Shown: piece after piece, positions 37,022 to 44,564 of the stretch
Layout: each line of letters starts with the position of its first letter
Numbering within the stretch: position 1 is the stretch's first letter
NCBI RefSeq assembly: GCF_014195535.1
Contig: NZ_JACIBY010000006.1
Coordinates: 248,001 to 312,000 of the forward strand
Direction of reading: 5' to 3'
DNA length: 64,000 bases
DNA from: Runella defluvii
GTDB lineage: Bacteria; Bacteroidota; Bacteroidia; Cytophagales; Spirosomataceae
Translations under genes and position numbers: made by a program
The notes under the pieces: generated by a model
Databases searched by the model: none
Seen by the model: only the letters and a program-made list of their open reading frames with translations
Told to the model about the DNA's origin: nothing

Positions 37022-38305
37022 CTCCTTTTAAGCCTTTTTGGCCTCGCAACTGAACTGGTTCAGGCCCAAACCAAATCGCTCAAAAATTCCCCTCCACTTA
37101 CGGAAGCCGCCCCTGAGACCGTCGGCATGTCGTCGGAGCGCCTCAACCGCCTTGATGGAGTCCTCCAAAATGCGGTTGCACAAAGTAGCGTCCCAGGGGT
37201 ATCTGCACTTATCGTACGAAACGGTAAAATTGTCTATTACAAAGCCTTCGGAATGGCCGACAATGCAGCAAACCGCTCTCTGAAGCGGGATGATATTTTT
37301 CGGATTGCATCAATGAGTAAAGCCATCACCTCCACGGCCGTGATGATGTTGTGGGAAGAAGGAAAGTTTCAACTCGACGACCCTATTTCGAAATACATTC
37401 CTGAATTTAAAAACCAAACAGTTCTCAAAAACTTCAAGTTTCAGGACTCCACCTACACGACCGAACCCGTAAAATCAGAAATCACCATCCGTCATTTGCT
37501 GACGCATACGTCGGGGCTTGGCTACGGGGTCATTGATGCCGACGAACGTTTCAAAGCCATGTACCACAAAGCGGGCATCGTTGATTTATTCACGACCGAA
37601 CCTGTCAAAATTGGTGACAACATCAAGAAGCTCGCCAAACTCCCCCTTCACCATCACCCAGGCGAAAAGTACGTGTATTCGGAAGGATTGGACGTATTAG
37701 GCTATTTTATTGAGCTGATGTCAGGAATGCCTTTTGATGAATTTTTGCGGAAACGGTTGTTTGAGCCGTTGGGCATGGGCGATACCTACTTCTACTTGCC
37801 CGATGCCAAGGCGTCTCGATTGGTGGCGATTCAAAAACCGCAAAACGGGCAATGGGTGCGCTACCCCAACACTTTTTACGATACCGAGTACCCCATTAAA
37901 GGGGCAAAAACATTTTTCTCAGGAGGAGCTGGATTATCAAGTACGGCCAAAGATTACGCTACGTTTTTGATGATGTACCTCAACGGCGGTGAATTGGGCG
38001 GAAAACGTTTTTTAAGTCGCACGACGATACAAACCATTTTGAGCAACCAAGTAGGTGATTTATTGGGTGGCGAAAAAGCCAATTCGTCTTATGGTTTAGC
38101 CTTCGGCCTCCTCAATAAAGCGGGCGAAGATAAGGGGGCGAAAGGAAGCACAGGCACGTTTGAATGGGGGGGATATTTCAACACCAACTATTTTGCCGAC
38201 CCCAAAGAGAAAATCATTGGCGTGATTATGAAACAAACCCAAAGCAGCGGCGATAACCTCAATAATTTGTTCCGTCAAGTGATTTATCAATCCATTGATG
38301 ACTGA
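37007..38305 (+). CDS. Secreted class C beta-lactamase-fold serine hydrolase
   Basis: A 432-residue protein with a signal peptide (MKQVFLLLSLFGLATELVQAQ). The nucleophile motif is SMSK (Ser102, Lys105); the second motif is YSE in YVYSEGLDVLGY; the TFEWGGYFNTNYF segment near the C-terminus stands for the third. This is the same family as the gene at 11449 but only distantly related. The ATG at 37007 sits within a perfect 18-bp hairpin; no downstream start would keep the signal peptide. A strong terminator follows. Confidence 0.92.
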   Translation: MKQVFLLLSLFGLATELVQAQTKSLKNSPPLTEAAPETVGMSSERLNRLDGVLQNAVAQSSVPGVSALIVRNGKIVYYKAFGMADNAANRSLKRDDIFRIASMSKAITSTAVMMLWEEGKFQLDDPISKYIPEFKNQTVLKNFKFQDSTYTTEPVKSEITIRHLLTHTSGLGYGVIDADERFKAMYHKAGIVDLFTTEPVKIGDNIKKLAKLPLHHHPGEKYVYSEGLDVLGYFIELMSGMPFDEFLRKRLFEPLGMGDTYFYLPDAKASRLVAIQKPQNGQWVRYPNTFYDTEYPIKGAKTFFSGGAGLSSTAKDYATFLMMYLNGGELGGKRFLSRTTIQTILSNQVGDLLGGEKANSSYGLAFGLLNKAGEDKGAKGSTGTFEWGGYFNTNYFADPKEKIIGVIMKQTQSSGDNLNNLFRQVIYQSIDD

Positions 38306-38325
38306 CAAAAATCCCTTTCATTTTA

Positions 38326-38362
38326 CCAGAAAAGCCTCCGAAAGAGGCTTTTCTGGTTTTTT
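38326..38362 (+). terminator. Terminator with a perfect 13-bp stem
   Basis: Stem 38326-38338 with 38344-38356, 5-base loop, then six T. It lies 20 bases past the stop of the hydrolase and insulates the next cassette. Confidence 0.95.
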
Positions 38363-38381
38363 AAGGATAGTGTTTTTTTAT

Positions 38382-38389
38382 TATCTTTG
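38382..38389 (+). promoter_or_regulatory. -7 box (TATCTTTG) of the small cassette
   Basis: Exact TAnnTTTG match. The predicted start of transcription falls at about 38394-38397, on the ATG of the short leader frame at 38396. Confidence 0.6.
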
Positions 38390-38395
38390 TCTATA

Positions 38396-38494
38396 ATGTT
38401 ATTTAGACAAAGTCGCAAGGAGGCAGTTCACCGAATGACTAAACATCCCTTCTTTACGCAGGAAAAACAGGGAGTATTTAAAATTGTGAACTAA
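38396..38494 (+). CDS. Short 32-residue leader ORF
   Basis: A 32-codon frame (MLFRQSRKEAVHRMTKHPFF, then TQEKQGVFKIVN). Its TAA overlaps the next ATG in a TAATG junction, which suggests translational coupling. The -7 box puts transcription start on its ATG, so it could be translated as a leaderless frame. The peptide is basic with no known domain. It could be a small antitoxin-like partner, a leader peptide, or chance; composition alone cannot decide. Confidence 0.45.
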   Translation: MLFRQSRKEAVHRMTKHPFFTQEKQGVFKIVN

Positions 38495-38958
38495 TGGAGT
38501 TTGACAACTACGGGCATTTAGTCCCCTACGACATTATTGATACTGACTTAGCAGCGTTTGAGCGAATATTTGTTACTGATTTTACTCATTCTTCTACTCG
38601 TTCAGGCATTTTTGAAGCATACCTAAACTACCTCTCCGACCTCAAGCAAATTATAGGAGGAGGGTTTTATCAGTGGATTGATGGGAGTTTCACCACTCTT
38701 AAACGTAACCCAAATGACATTGACCTTGTAACGTTTATTGATTTCGGTATATATCAACGGTACGAGAAACAACTAGAAGAAGTGCGTAAAATAAGATTTA
38801 GGAGAGGAAATAAAATTGACGGATACTTTGTCAAGTGTTATCCAGAAACTCATCATCAGAGGCAACTATTCGAGTTTGACCGTTTACAGTGGCAATTTGA
38901 CTTTGGGCGGTCTTTCGTAAATAAAAGAGAGAAAGGAATCATTCAAATTAACTTTTAA
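38494..38958 (+). CDS. Nucleotidyltransferase-fold protein, DUF6932-like
   Basis: A 154-residue protein. The pattern WIDGSFTTLKRNPNDIDLVTF has Gly64-Ser65 followed by Asp75 and Asp77, the hG[GS]...DhD signature of the DNA polymerase beta/MNT nucleotidyltransferase fold. The rest (GHLVPYDIIDTDLAAFERIF at the start, DGYFVKCYPETHHQRQLFEFDR) resembles the DUF6932 family. Relatives often occur in small operons suspected of toxin-antitoxin or defence roles. The start overlaps the leader frame; the next gene follows after 4 bases. Confidence 0.78.
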   Translation: MEFDNYGHLVPYDIIDTDLAAFERIFVTDFTHSSTRSGIFEAYLNYLSDLKQIIGGGFYQWIDGSFTTLKRNPNDIDLVTFIDFGIYQRYEKQLEEVRKIRFRRGNKIDGYFVKCYPETHHQRQLFEFDRLQWQFDFGRSFVNKREKGIIQINF

Positions 38959-38962
38959 AACC

Positions 38963-39193
38963 ATGCAACCAAATATCATTTCTGACGAATGGAGTGAACG
39001 AGTGGCACGGCTCACCGAATTGATAGCCCGTAAATCAGAGGCCATAAAAATACACTCTGAGCAGCCCGAACCCGACCGTTTGGCAATCGAACAGTATATG
39101 GAGTTACGCGCCCACTATTTTGACGAATTGGCTCAATTGATGAAACAGTACGGGGTTATTGTTCGATTTGAGCAGGGGGCAAACGCAGCGTAG
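38963..39193 (+). CDS. Small helical protein paired with the nucleotidyltransferase-like gene
   Basis: A 76-residue, mostly helical protein (SERVARLTELIARKSEAIKIHS; ELRAHYFDELAQLMKQYG), with no signal peptide and no recognised domain. It starts 4 bases after the DUF6932-like stop, so it is almost certainly co-translated in the same transcript. Small helical partners of this kind are common as antitoxins or regulators of MNT-type proteins; that role is inference only. Confidence 0.7.
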   Translation: MQPNIISDEWSERVARLTELIARKSEAIKIHSEQPEPDRLAIEQYMELRAHYFDELAQLMKQYGVIVRFEQGANAA

Positions 39194-39229
39194 TTAATGG
39201 AACAGGAAATAACATAACTGCCATAGATT

Positions 39230-39469
39230 ATGTATAAAGAAGGTGATTTAGTAGCTATTGTAAAGGATTTGCCAGAAAAAGAGCTAGTGCGGGGGCACGT
39301 TGGAACTATCGCATTTATGTATAACGACGGCGGCCTCTATGAAGTTGAATTTATAAATGCTATAGGTGAAACTGTAGCCGTTGCTACTTTGAGCGAAAGT
39401 GAGATTCTTGCAGTTCAGCCACAAAATGCTATCCTCCACGTAGCCAACGTTTCTACCAACACAGTCTAA
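39230..39469 (+). CDS. DUF4926 domain protein
   Basis: A 79-residue protein with the DUF4926 pattern: YKEGDLVAIVKDLPEKELVRGHVGTIAFMY and GLYEVEFINAIGETVAVATL. The fold is predicted to be a small beta-barrel (SH3/KOW-like). DUF4926 proteins commonly sit beside small toxin-like or nuclease-like genes and may act as immunity or antitoxin partners; this is from memory of gene neighbourhoods. It is 36 bases after the helical protein and is the last gene before tRNA-Arg. Confidence 0.8.
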   Translation: MYKEGDLVAIVKDLPEKELVRGHVGTIAFMYNDGGLYEVEFINAIGETVAVATLSESEILAVQPQNAILHVANVSTNTV

Positions 39470-39499
39470 ATAGAGCGTACAAATTATAAATCAAAGTTG

Positions 39500-39571
39500 T
39501 GACCCCGACGGGAATCGAACCCATATCAAGCGTTTAGGAAACGCTTATTCTATCCGTTGAACTACGGGGTC
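39500..39571 (-). tRNA. tRNA-Arg (anticodon CCU)
   Basis: A 72-base tRNA on the minus strand. The 7-bp acceptor stem is GACCCCG with CGGGGTC, the anticodon stem is AGCGT/ACGCT with loop TTCCTAA (anticodon CCT, reads AGG), and the T-arm is ATGGG-TTCGATT-CCCGT. The discriminator base is A; CCA is not encoded. It directly follows the small cassette, a position often used for integration. Confidence 0.95.
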
Positions 39572-39591
39572 AACACTATTTTTCACTTTTT

Positions 39592-39658
39592 CCCATATCA
39601 AGCGTTTAGGAAACGCTTATCGGGCGGCGCTCCGCTCTATCCGTTGAACTACGGGGTC
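39592..39658 (-). pseudogene. Truncated tRNA-Arg copy with a 15-base insertion
   Basis: Bases 39592-39658 repeat 39520-39571 of the intact tRNA exactly, apart from a 15-base insert (CGGGCGGCGCTCCGC, 39621-39635) at the junction of D-stem and anticodon stem. The 3' part of the T-arm and the closing acceptor strand are missing, so it cannot fold as a tRNA. The insert itself can form a GCGG-CGCT-CCGC mini-hairpin. Confidence 0.88.
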
Positions 39659-39685
39659 AGCTGAATTTTGCGCGAATTTCGAAAA

Positions 39686-40921
39686 CTATTCCGCAAAATC
39701 AAAGTTCGTGAAAGGCATCTCAAGCCAATTGGGATAAATCATAAAGTGTTTGTCCTTCACCAAATCAAACATTTTGGCACGAAGCTCGTCCAAATTCTCC
39801 TTGTTTTGGGCCGAAATAAACACGACGTGGTCTGATTTTCCCGTCAGATAGCTTTGCTTTAATTTCTCCAAAACGCTCTCCTTGGTCTGCTCTACCACTA
39901 CCTCGCCCTCTTCCGTCTCAATCACTTCATCAAACGCCTCTAATTTAGGCTGGTAGGCATCAATTTTATTAAACACCAAAATCGTCGGTTTATCGCCCGC
40001 TTTGATTTCGGCCAAGGTTTGATTTACAATCTCAATTTGCTCTTCAAACGATGAATGCGAAATATCCACCACGTGCAGCAGTATATCCGCCTCCCGCACC
40101 TCGTCGAGCGTGGACTTAAACGACTCAATCAGCGTCGTGGGTAGCTTACGGATAAACCCAACCGTATCTGTCAACAAAAACGGGATGTTATCAAGCACCA
40201 TCTTTCTCACGGTAGAGTCAACCGTAGCGAAGAGTTTGTTTTCGGCAAATACCTCGGCCTTGGCCAAACGGCGCATCAACGTTGATTTCCCTACGTTGGT
40301 ATATCCTACCAAAGCCACGCGCACCAATCGGCTCCGTTCCTTGCGGCGCGTCATGCTTTGCTTGTCGATTTTGGCCAATTTATCCTTCAAAAACGCAATA
40401 CGGTCTTGGACAATACGGCGGTCGGTTTCAAGCTCTTTTTCCCCAGGACCACGCATCCCTACCCCACCTTTTTGACGGCTCAAGTGCGTCCACATACGAG
40501 TAAGTCGTGGGTACATGTACTGATACTGAGCTAATTCCACTTGAATTTTCGCCTGAGCTGTTTGGGCACGCATGGCAAAAATATCAAGAATCAACAAGCT
40601 ACGGTCGAGCACCTTGATTTCCTTAAATTCGGCTTCAAGGTTACGTACTTGCGACGGAATAAGCTCATCGTCGAAGATAATCATATCAACAGGATTGTCC
40701 GTCACGAAGATTTTGATGTCTTCCAAACGGCCTTTTCCTACAAACGTACGGTTATCGGGATGTTCTAATTTTTGGGTAAATGTCTTTACGGTTTGGACAC
40801 CTAACGTGGTAGCCAAAAATGCCAATTCCTCTAAATACTCTTGGGTCTGTTCGGGCGACTGTCGTTGGGTAGTGACAGCGACCAAAACCGCTGTTTCTTG
40901 TTTTTTTGCAGTTGAATTCAT
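39686..40921 (-). CDS. hflX: Ribosome-associated GTPase HflX
   Basis: A 411-residue GTPase. The N-terminal HflX domain carries DNRTFVGKGRLEDIKIFV, the middle a helical linker (GGVGMRGPGEKELETDRR), and the G domain has Walker A GYTNVGKST, G3 DTVGFIRKLP, and G4 NKID. HflX splits stalled or heat-damaged ribosomes. The ATG at 40921 (MNSTAKKQE) fits. It stands alone between the tRNA-Arg pair and a divergent hydrolase. Confidence 0.96.
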   Translation of the reverse strand: MNSTAKKQETAVLVAVTTQRQSPEQTQEYLEELAFLATTLGVQTVKTFTQKLEHPDNRTFVGKGRLEDIKIFVTDNPVDMIIFDDELIPSQVRNLEAEFKEIKVLDRSLLILDIFAMRAQTAQAKIQVELAQYQYMYPRLTRMWTHLSRQKGGVGMRGPGEKELETDRRIVQDRIAFLKDKLAKIDKQSMTRRKERSRLVRVALVGYTNVGKSTLMRRLAKAEVFAENKLFATVDSTVRKMVLDNIPFLLTDTVGFIRKLPTTLIESFKSTLDEVREADILLHVVDISHSSFEEQIEIVNQTLAEIKAGDKPTILVFNKIDAYQPKLEAFDEVIETEEGEVVVEQTKESVLEKLKQSYLTGKSDHVVFISAQNKENLDELRAKMFDLVKDKHFMIYPNWLEMPFTNFDFAE

Positions 40922-41113
40922 TTACAATAGTTGTTCCCGAATCGTCAGGATGATAGTTTTCGCTGTTGTTGCAGCGGATAAAAGTAAACGGTGTTGATTC
41001 TCAGAAAGTTTCTTGGAAAAAGACGAAATTAAGACATTCCGCTGATTTTTTGTAATTTGTCCATTCGAAAAGTCCCCAAAAATTCGGATTGGTCTTTCCT
41101 GCCTCATTTTTTT

Positions 41114-41923
41114 ATGCTGCGTTTTTTGGTCTATTTGTTCGCTTTTTACTTGCTAGTGGGGCTGCTGTTCTGGGCGGGGCATCCATTTATCTTGTTTCAA
41201 CCTACCCTCCTTTCTGCCGATTTTCGGTATCAGTTTCCCCAACCTTTTCAGGAGGTTACCCTCAAACCTGCCCCTGATGTACACCTCAACGCCCTTTGGT
41301 TTCGGACTTCAGCGCAGCCTCGACAAGGCGTTGTTTTGTTTTTTCACGGCAACCGCGACAACCTCACCCGATGGGGGCGCGAATACGCTACCCGCTTTAC
41401 CCAACGGGGCTACGATGTCCTCATGTACGACTACCGCACCTACGGCAAAAGCACGGGTCCTCGCTCCGAAGTCGCTTTGCACCACGACGCAGACTACGTC
41501 TATAACGCTATACGAAAGCAGTGCGTTGAAGGCTCCATCGTTGTCTATGGGTATTCATTGGGTACAGGTATGGCCTCGCGCGTAGCGGCCAACCACCGAC
41601 CTCGGTTGTTGATTTTGGAAGCGCCTTACGCTACTATTCCGACCTTGTTTCGCACCCAATTGCCCATTTATCCCTACAAATGGTTGAGCCGTTATAAATT
41701 TCGTACCGATAGCTGTTTTCAGCACATTCACTGCCCTATTCAACTTTTCCACGGCACCCGCGACCGCGTCGTTCCTTACGCCAATAGCCAACTTCTTCTT
41801 CGGGCACCCACCTCCGCCAAGGTCACCCTTACTACGATTCCCAACGGTACCCATCGCGATTTGGACACCTCTAAGCGCTATCAAGAACGGCTCAATTATT
41901 TATTAATTCCCCACCGCCACTAA
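41114..41923 (+). CDS. Membrane-anchored alpha/beta hydrolase
   Basis: A 269-residue protein with one N-terminal membrane segment (FLVYLFAFYLLVGLLFWAG). The hydrolase core shows FFHGNRDNLTRWG (oxyanion), the nucleophile elbow YGYSLGTG, the acid in HGTRDRVVPY and the His in NGTHRDL. It resembles ABHD13/17-like esterases or acyl-thioesterases. The ATG at 41114 gives the membrane segment directly. Its last 21 bases overlap the convergent gene at 41903. Confidence 0.9.
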   Translation: MLRFLVYLFAFYLLVGLLFWAGHPFILFQPTLLSADFRYQFPQPFQEVTLKPAPDVHLNALWFRTSAQPRQGVVLFFHGNRDNLTRWGREYATRFTQRGYDVLMYDYRTYGKSTGPRSEVALHHDADYVYNAIRKQCVEGSIVVYGYSLGTGMASRVAANHRPRLLILEAPYATIPTLFRTQLPIYPYKWLSRYKFRTDSCFQHIHCPIQLFHGTRDRVVPYANSQLLLRAPTSAKVTLTTIPNGTHRDLDTSKRYQERLNYLLIPHRH

Positions 41924-42241
41924 CTGACTTTGCAGCCTGCGAATCAGCATATTGATGGTTCGGCGGTTGAGTTCCTCTTCGTCTTGAAGAAAAATCAGGT
42001 ACTGCGCTGGGCTTAAATGGCCTACAATTGTTCCCAACAACAAACTCCTAAATTGTAAATCTTTACGAATAATTTGCTCGATATGCGCCAGTTGGTCTTC
42101 GGGCGAAAACCGTTCAAATGCGATTTTTCGCTTTTGTAAGTAATGGCGAAATAGCGCTACCAACAACTCATTTTGAGCTTTAAGAATGGGCCGAAGGGTA
42201 TCATTCTGAAACTGTTCGGCGGAGGAAATCACTAGGTTCAT
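41903..42241 (-). CDS. Conserved helical protein of unknown function
   Basis: A 112-residue, mostly helical, cytoplasmic protein (FRHYLQKRKIAFERF; LSPAQYLIFLQDEEELNRRTINML). Similar 110-residue proteins occur in Cytophagales, sometimes labelled glyoxalase without support. No catalytic motif is visible. Its stop overlaps the end of the convergent alpha/beta hydrolase by 21 bases. The tandem repeat region lies just upstream of its start. Confidence 0.7.
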   Translation of the reverse strand: MNLVISSAEQFQNDTLRPILKAQNELLVALFRHYLQKRKIAFERFSPEDQLAHIEQIIRKDLQFRSLLLGTIVGHLSPAQYLIFLQDEEELNRRTINMLIRRLQSQLVAVGN

Positions 42242-42255
42242 TGATTGATTAACTA

Positions 42256-42436
42256 ATCGGGTTTTGAGAAACCCTTTGTACTACATTTGATTAAAAAGTC
42301 GGGTTTTGAGAAACCCTCTGCACCGTGTGGAGGGTTTCTCAAAACCCGACCCCACTGACGAGTTCAAAACCCGACCTACTGACGAGTTCAAAACCGACCC
42401 TACCGACGAGTTCAAAACCCGACCTACCGACGAGTT
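42256..42436. repeat. Hairpin plus 24-base tandem repeats
   Basis: A 21-bp perfect hairpin (42298-42318 with 42330-42350, 11-base loop) is preceded by a third direct copy of its arm core (about 42258-42275). It is followed by almost four tandem copies (42348-42372, 42373-42395, 42396-42420, 42421-42436) of a 23-25-base unit containing GACGAGTTCAAAACC. One frame would encode TDEFKTRP repeats, but no start or domain supports a gene. Confidence 0.9.
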
Positions 42437-42527
42437 GGATTCTCCCCATGCAAAGGTTTTTTTTGCCCAACCCACGGTATTCATTGGATTTTAACCTACA
42501 AGCTGTCAACTATACATTCCCTTTGCG

Positions 42528-42535
42528 TAACTTTG
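42528..42535 (+). promoter_or_regulatory. -7 box (TAACTTTG) for the deacetylase gene
   Basis: Exact TAnnTTTG match 21 bases ahead of the ATG at 42557. It supports that start. Confidence 0.6.
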
Positions 42536-42556
42536 CGGCAGACAAAACAGCTTTTT

Positions 42557-43642
42557 ATGTCTGAAACAAACATGACACTATCGCCTAACGCGCTTGCGCA
42601 AGAGGCCATCGCATTACTTAAACAACTGATTTCTACTCAGTCGTTTAGTCGAGAAGAAGAAGGAACTGCCGCTTTGATTGAAGCATTCTTCCAACGCAAA
42701 GGGATTCCGTTCCACCGCAAAAAAAACAACATCTGGGCTTACAATCGCTACTTTGACGCCAGCAAACCCACGGTTTTACTCAACTCTCACCACGACACTG
42801 TTAAACCCAATCCGTCTTGGACGCTCAACCCGTACGAACCTCTCGAAAAAGACGGAAAACTCTTCGGATTAGGTAGCAACGACGCGGGTGGGTCGCTTTG
42901 TTCGCTCATCGTGACGTTTTGCCATTTTTATGATAACCCTCATTTGGCCTACAATGTTGTAATGGCTGCCACTGCCGAAGAAGAAATTTCGGGACGCGAG
43001 GGGCTTGAACTGATTGTACCTGACCTTCCTCCCATCGAATTTGCCATTGTGGGTGAGCCTACCGAAATGCACCTAGCTGTGGCCGAAAAAGGGCTGTTGG
43101 TGCTGGATTGCATTGCCCACGGGAAATCGGGGCACGCGGCACGGGAAGAAGGCGAAAACGCTATCTACAAAGCCATTGACGACATTCAGTGGATTCGTTC
43201 GTACCAATACCCCAAAGTGTCTCCTACGCTCGGCCCCATCAAAATGTCGGTGACGATTGTCAACGCAGGTACGCAGCACAACGTGGTTCCTGATTCCTGC
43301 AAATTTACCATTGATGTCCGCGTCACTGACCAATACACTTTGGAAGAAATCATTGACATTATCAATAAAAACATCAAATCCGAAATTGCCGCGCGTTCGG
43401 TACGTTTGCGCCCGTCGAGCATCCCGATGGAGCACCCTATCGTACAAGCGGGTGTTCGTTTGGGAAGAAACACCTACGGTTCGCCTACCACCTCCGACCA
43501 AGCGCTTATCGACTGCCCATCGCTCAAAATGGGGCCAGGCCATTCGGGGCGTTCGCACACGGCGGATGAATTTATTTACCTCCACGAAATCGAAGAAGGA
43601 GTCGCTCAATACATCAAAATGTTGGAAGACGTGATTTTATAG
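42557..43642 (+). CDS. argE: M20 family acetylornithine deacetylase-like hydrolase
   Basis: A 361-residue zinc hydrolase. Metal and catalytic motifs are in order: LLNSHHDTVKPNPSW, GLGSNDAGGSL, ATAEEEISG, IVGEPTEMHLAVAEKG and GPGHSGRSHTADEFI. The closest described relatives are the Bacteroidota ArgE-type enzymes that remove the acyl group from N-acetyl- or N-succinylornithine in arginine synthesis. No other arg gene is in the window, so the gene symbol is tentative. mazG follows after 11 bases. Confidence 0.85.
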   Translation: MSETNMTLSPNALAQEAIALLKQLISTQSFSREEEGTAALIEAFFQRKGIPFHRKKNNIWAYNRYFDASKPTVLLNSHHDTVKPNPSWTLNPYEPLEKDGKLFGLGSNDAGGSLCSLIVTFCHFYDNPHLAYNVVMAATAEEEISGREGLELIVPDLPPIEFAIVGEPTEMHLAVAEKGLLVLDCIAHGKSGHAAREEGENAIYKAIDDIQWIRSYQYPKVSPTLGPIKMSVTIVNAGTQHNVVPDSCKFTIDVRVTDQYTLEEIIDIINKNIKSEIAARSVRLRPSSIPMEHPIVQAGVRLGRNTYGSPTTSDQALIDCPSLKMGPGHSGRSHTADEFIYLHEIEEGVAQYIKMLEDVIL

Positions 43643-43653
43643 AATTAACACTT

Positions 43654-44475
43654 ATGCAAACTCGTACGCTGTCTGATATTTCGCCCGAACGCTTAGAGCA
43701 ACTTCTCGCTTTCGACCGATTGCTAAACATCATGGACGACCTGCGCGCCAAGTGCCCGTGGGACAAAAAGCAAACGCTTCAAAGCCTGCGCCACCTGACG
43801 ATTGAGGAAACGTACGAGCTTTCGGATGCCATTTTGGAGAATGATTTGCCCGAAATCAAAAAAGAATTGGGCGATTTATTCCTCCACATGGTGTTTTATG
43901 CCAAAATCGGCTCCGAAACGGGTGACTTTGATATTTCGAGTGTGCTGCACGGGATTTGTGAAAAACTCATCGTACGGCACCCCCACATTTATGGCGACGT
44001 GCAAGCCGACACCGAAGAGAAAGTAAAGCAAAACTGGGAGCAAATCAAGCTCAAAGAAGGCGACGGTAAAAAATCAGTGTTGGGCGGTGTCCCTCAGTCG
44101 CTGCCTGCGCTGGTGAAAGCCATGCGGATTCAGGAGAAAGCGCGCGGGGCTGGGTTTGACTGGGAAGAAAAACAGCAAGTGTGGGAAAAGGTAGAGGAAG
44201 AAATGGCGGAGTTTAAAGAGCATTTTAATGCCGAAGACGACTCGGTGATTGACCCCGAAAAAGCCGAAGGTGAATTTGGTGACTTGCTGTTCTCGCTCGT
44301 CAATTACGCCCGTTTTATTGACCTCAACCCCGAAACAGCCCTCGAACGCACCAACAAAAAATTCATCAAACGCTTCAATTACCTCGAAAGTCAGTCGCGG
44401 GCCGATGGCAAGCAACTCCACGAAATGACCCTCGCCGAAATGGACGAGTACTGGAACCAAGCCAAAAAATTGTAA
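43654..44475 (+). CDS. mazG: Nucleoside triphosphate pyrophosphohydrolase MazG
   Basis: A 273-residue protein with two MazG repeats. The first has CPWDKKQTLQSLRHLTIEETYELSDAI and ELGDLFLHMVF, with the EExxE and ExxD metal sites; the second has EFGDLLFSLVNYARF. The ending LAEMDEYWNQAKK is typical. It hydrolyses NTPs or dNTPs to monophosphate and pyrophosphate for nucleotide-pool cleaning. It is close behind argE and is probably in the same transcript. Confidence 0.95.
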   Translation: MQTRTLSDISPERLEQLLAFDRLLNIMDDLRAKCPWDKKQTLQSLRHLTIEETYELSDAILENDLPEIKKELGDLFLHMVFYAKIGSETGDFDISSVLHGICEKLIVRHPHIYGDVQADTEEKVKQNWEQIKLKEGDGKKSVLGGVPQSLPALVKAMRIQEKARGAGFDWEEKQQVWEKVEEEMAEFKEHFNAEDDSVIDPEKAEGEFGDLLFSLVNYARFIDLNPETALERTNKKFIKRFNYLESQSRADGKQLHEMTLAEMDEYWNQAKKL

Positions 44476-44564
44476 GCGTTGTTTTTCAGGCACTTTGTTA
44501 CTTTTTTTGCCTAATCAAGTCTTTTAAACAGGTAGAGATTCTTCTTGTTTAAACGACTTGGTTT

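Noticed and set aside
42348-42436. Possible CRISPR array
   Set aside because: The units are contiguous without spacers and no cas gene is nearby.
42306-42494. Frame encoding TDEFKTRP repeats
   Set aside because: It is a by-product of the 24-base tandem DNA repeat; no start, signal or domain supports translation.
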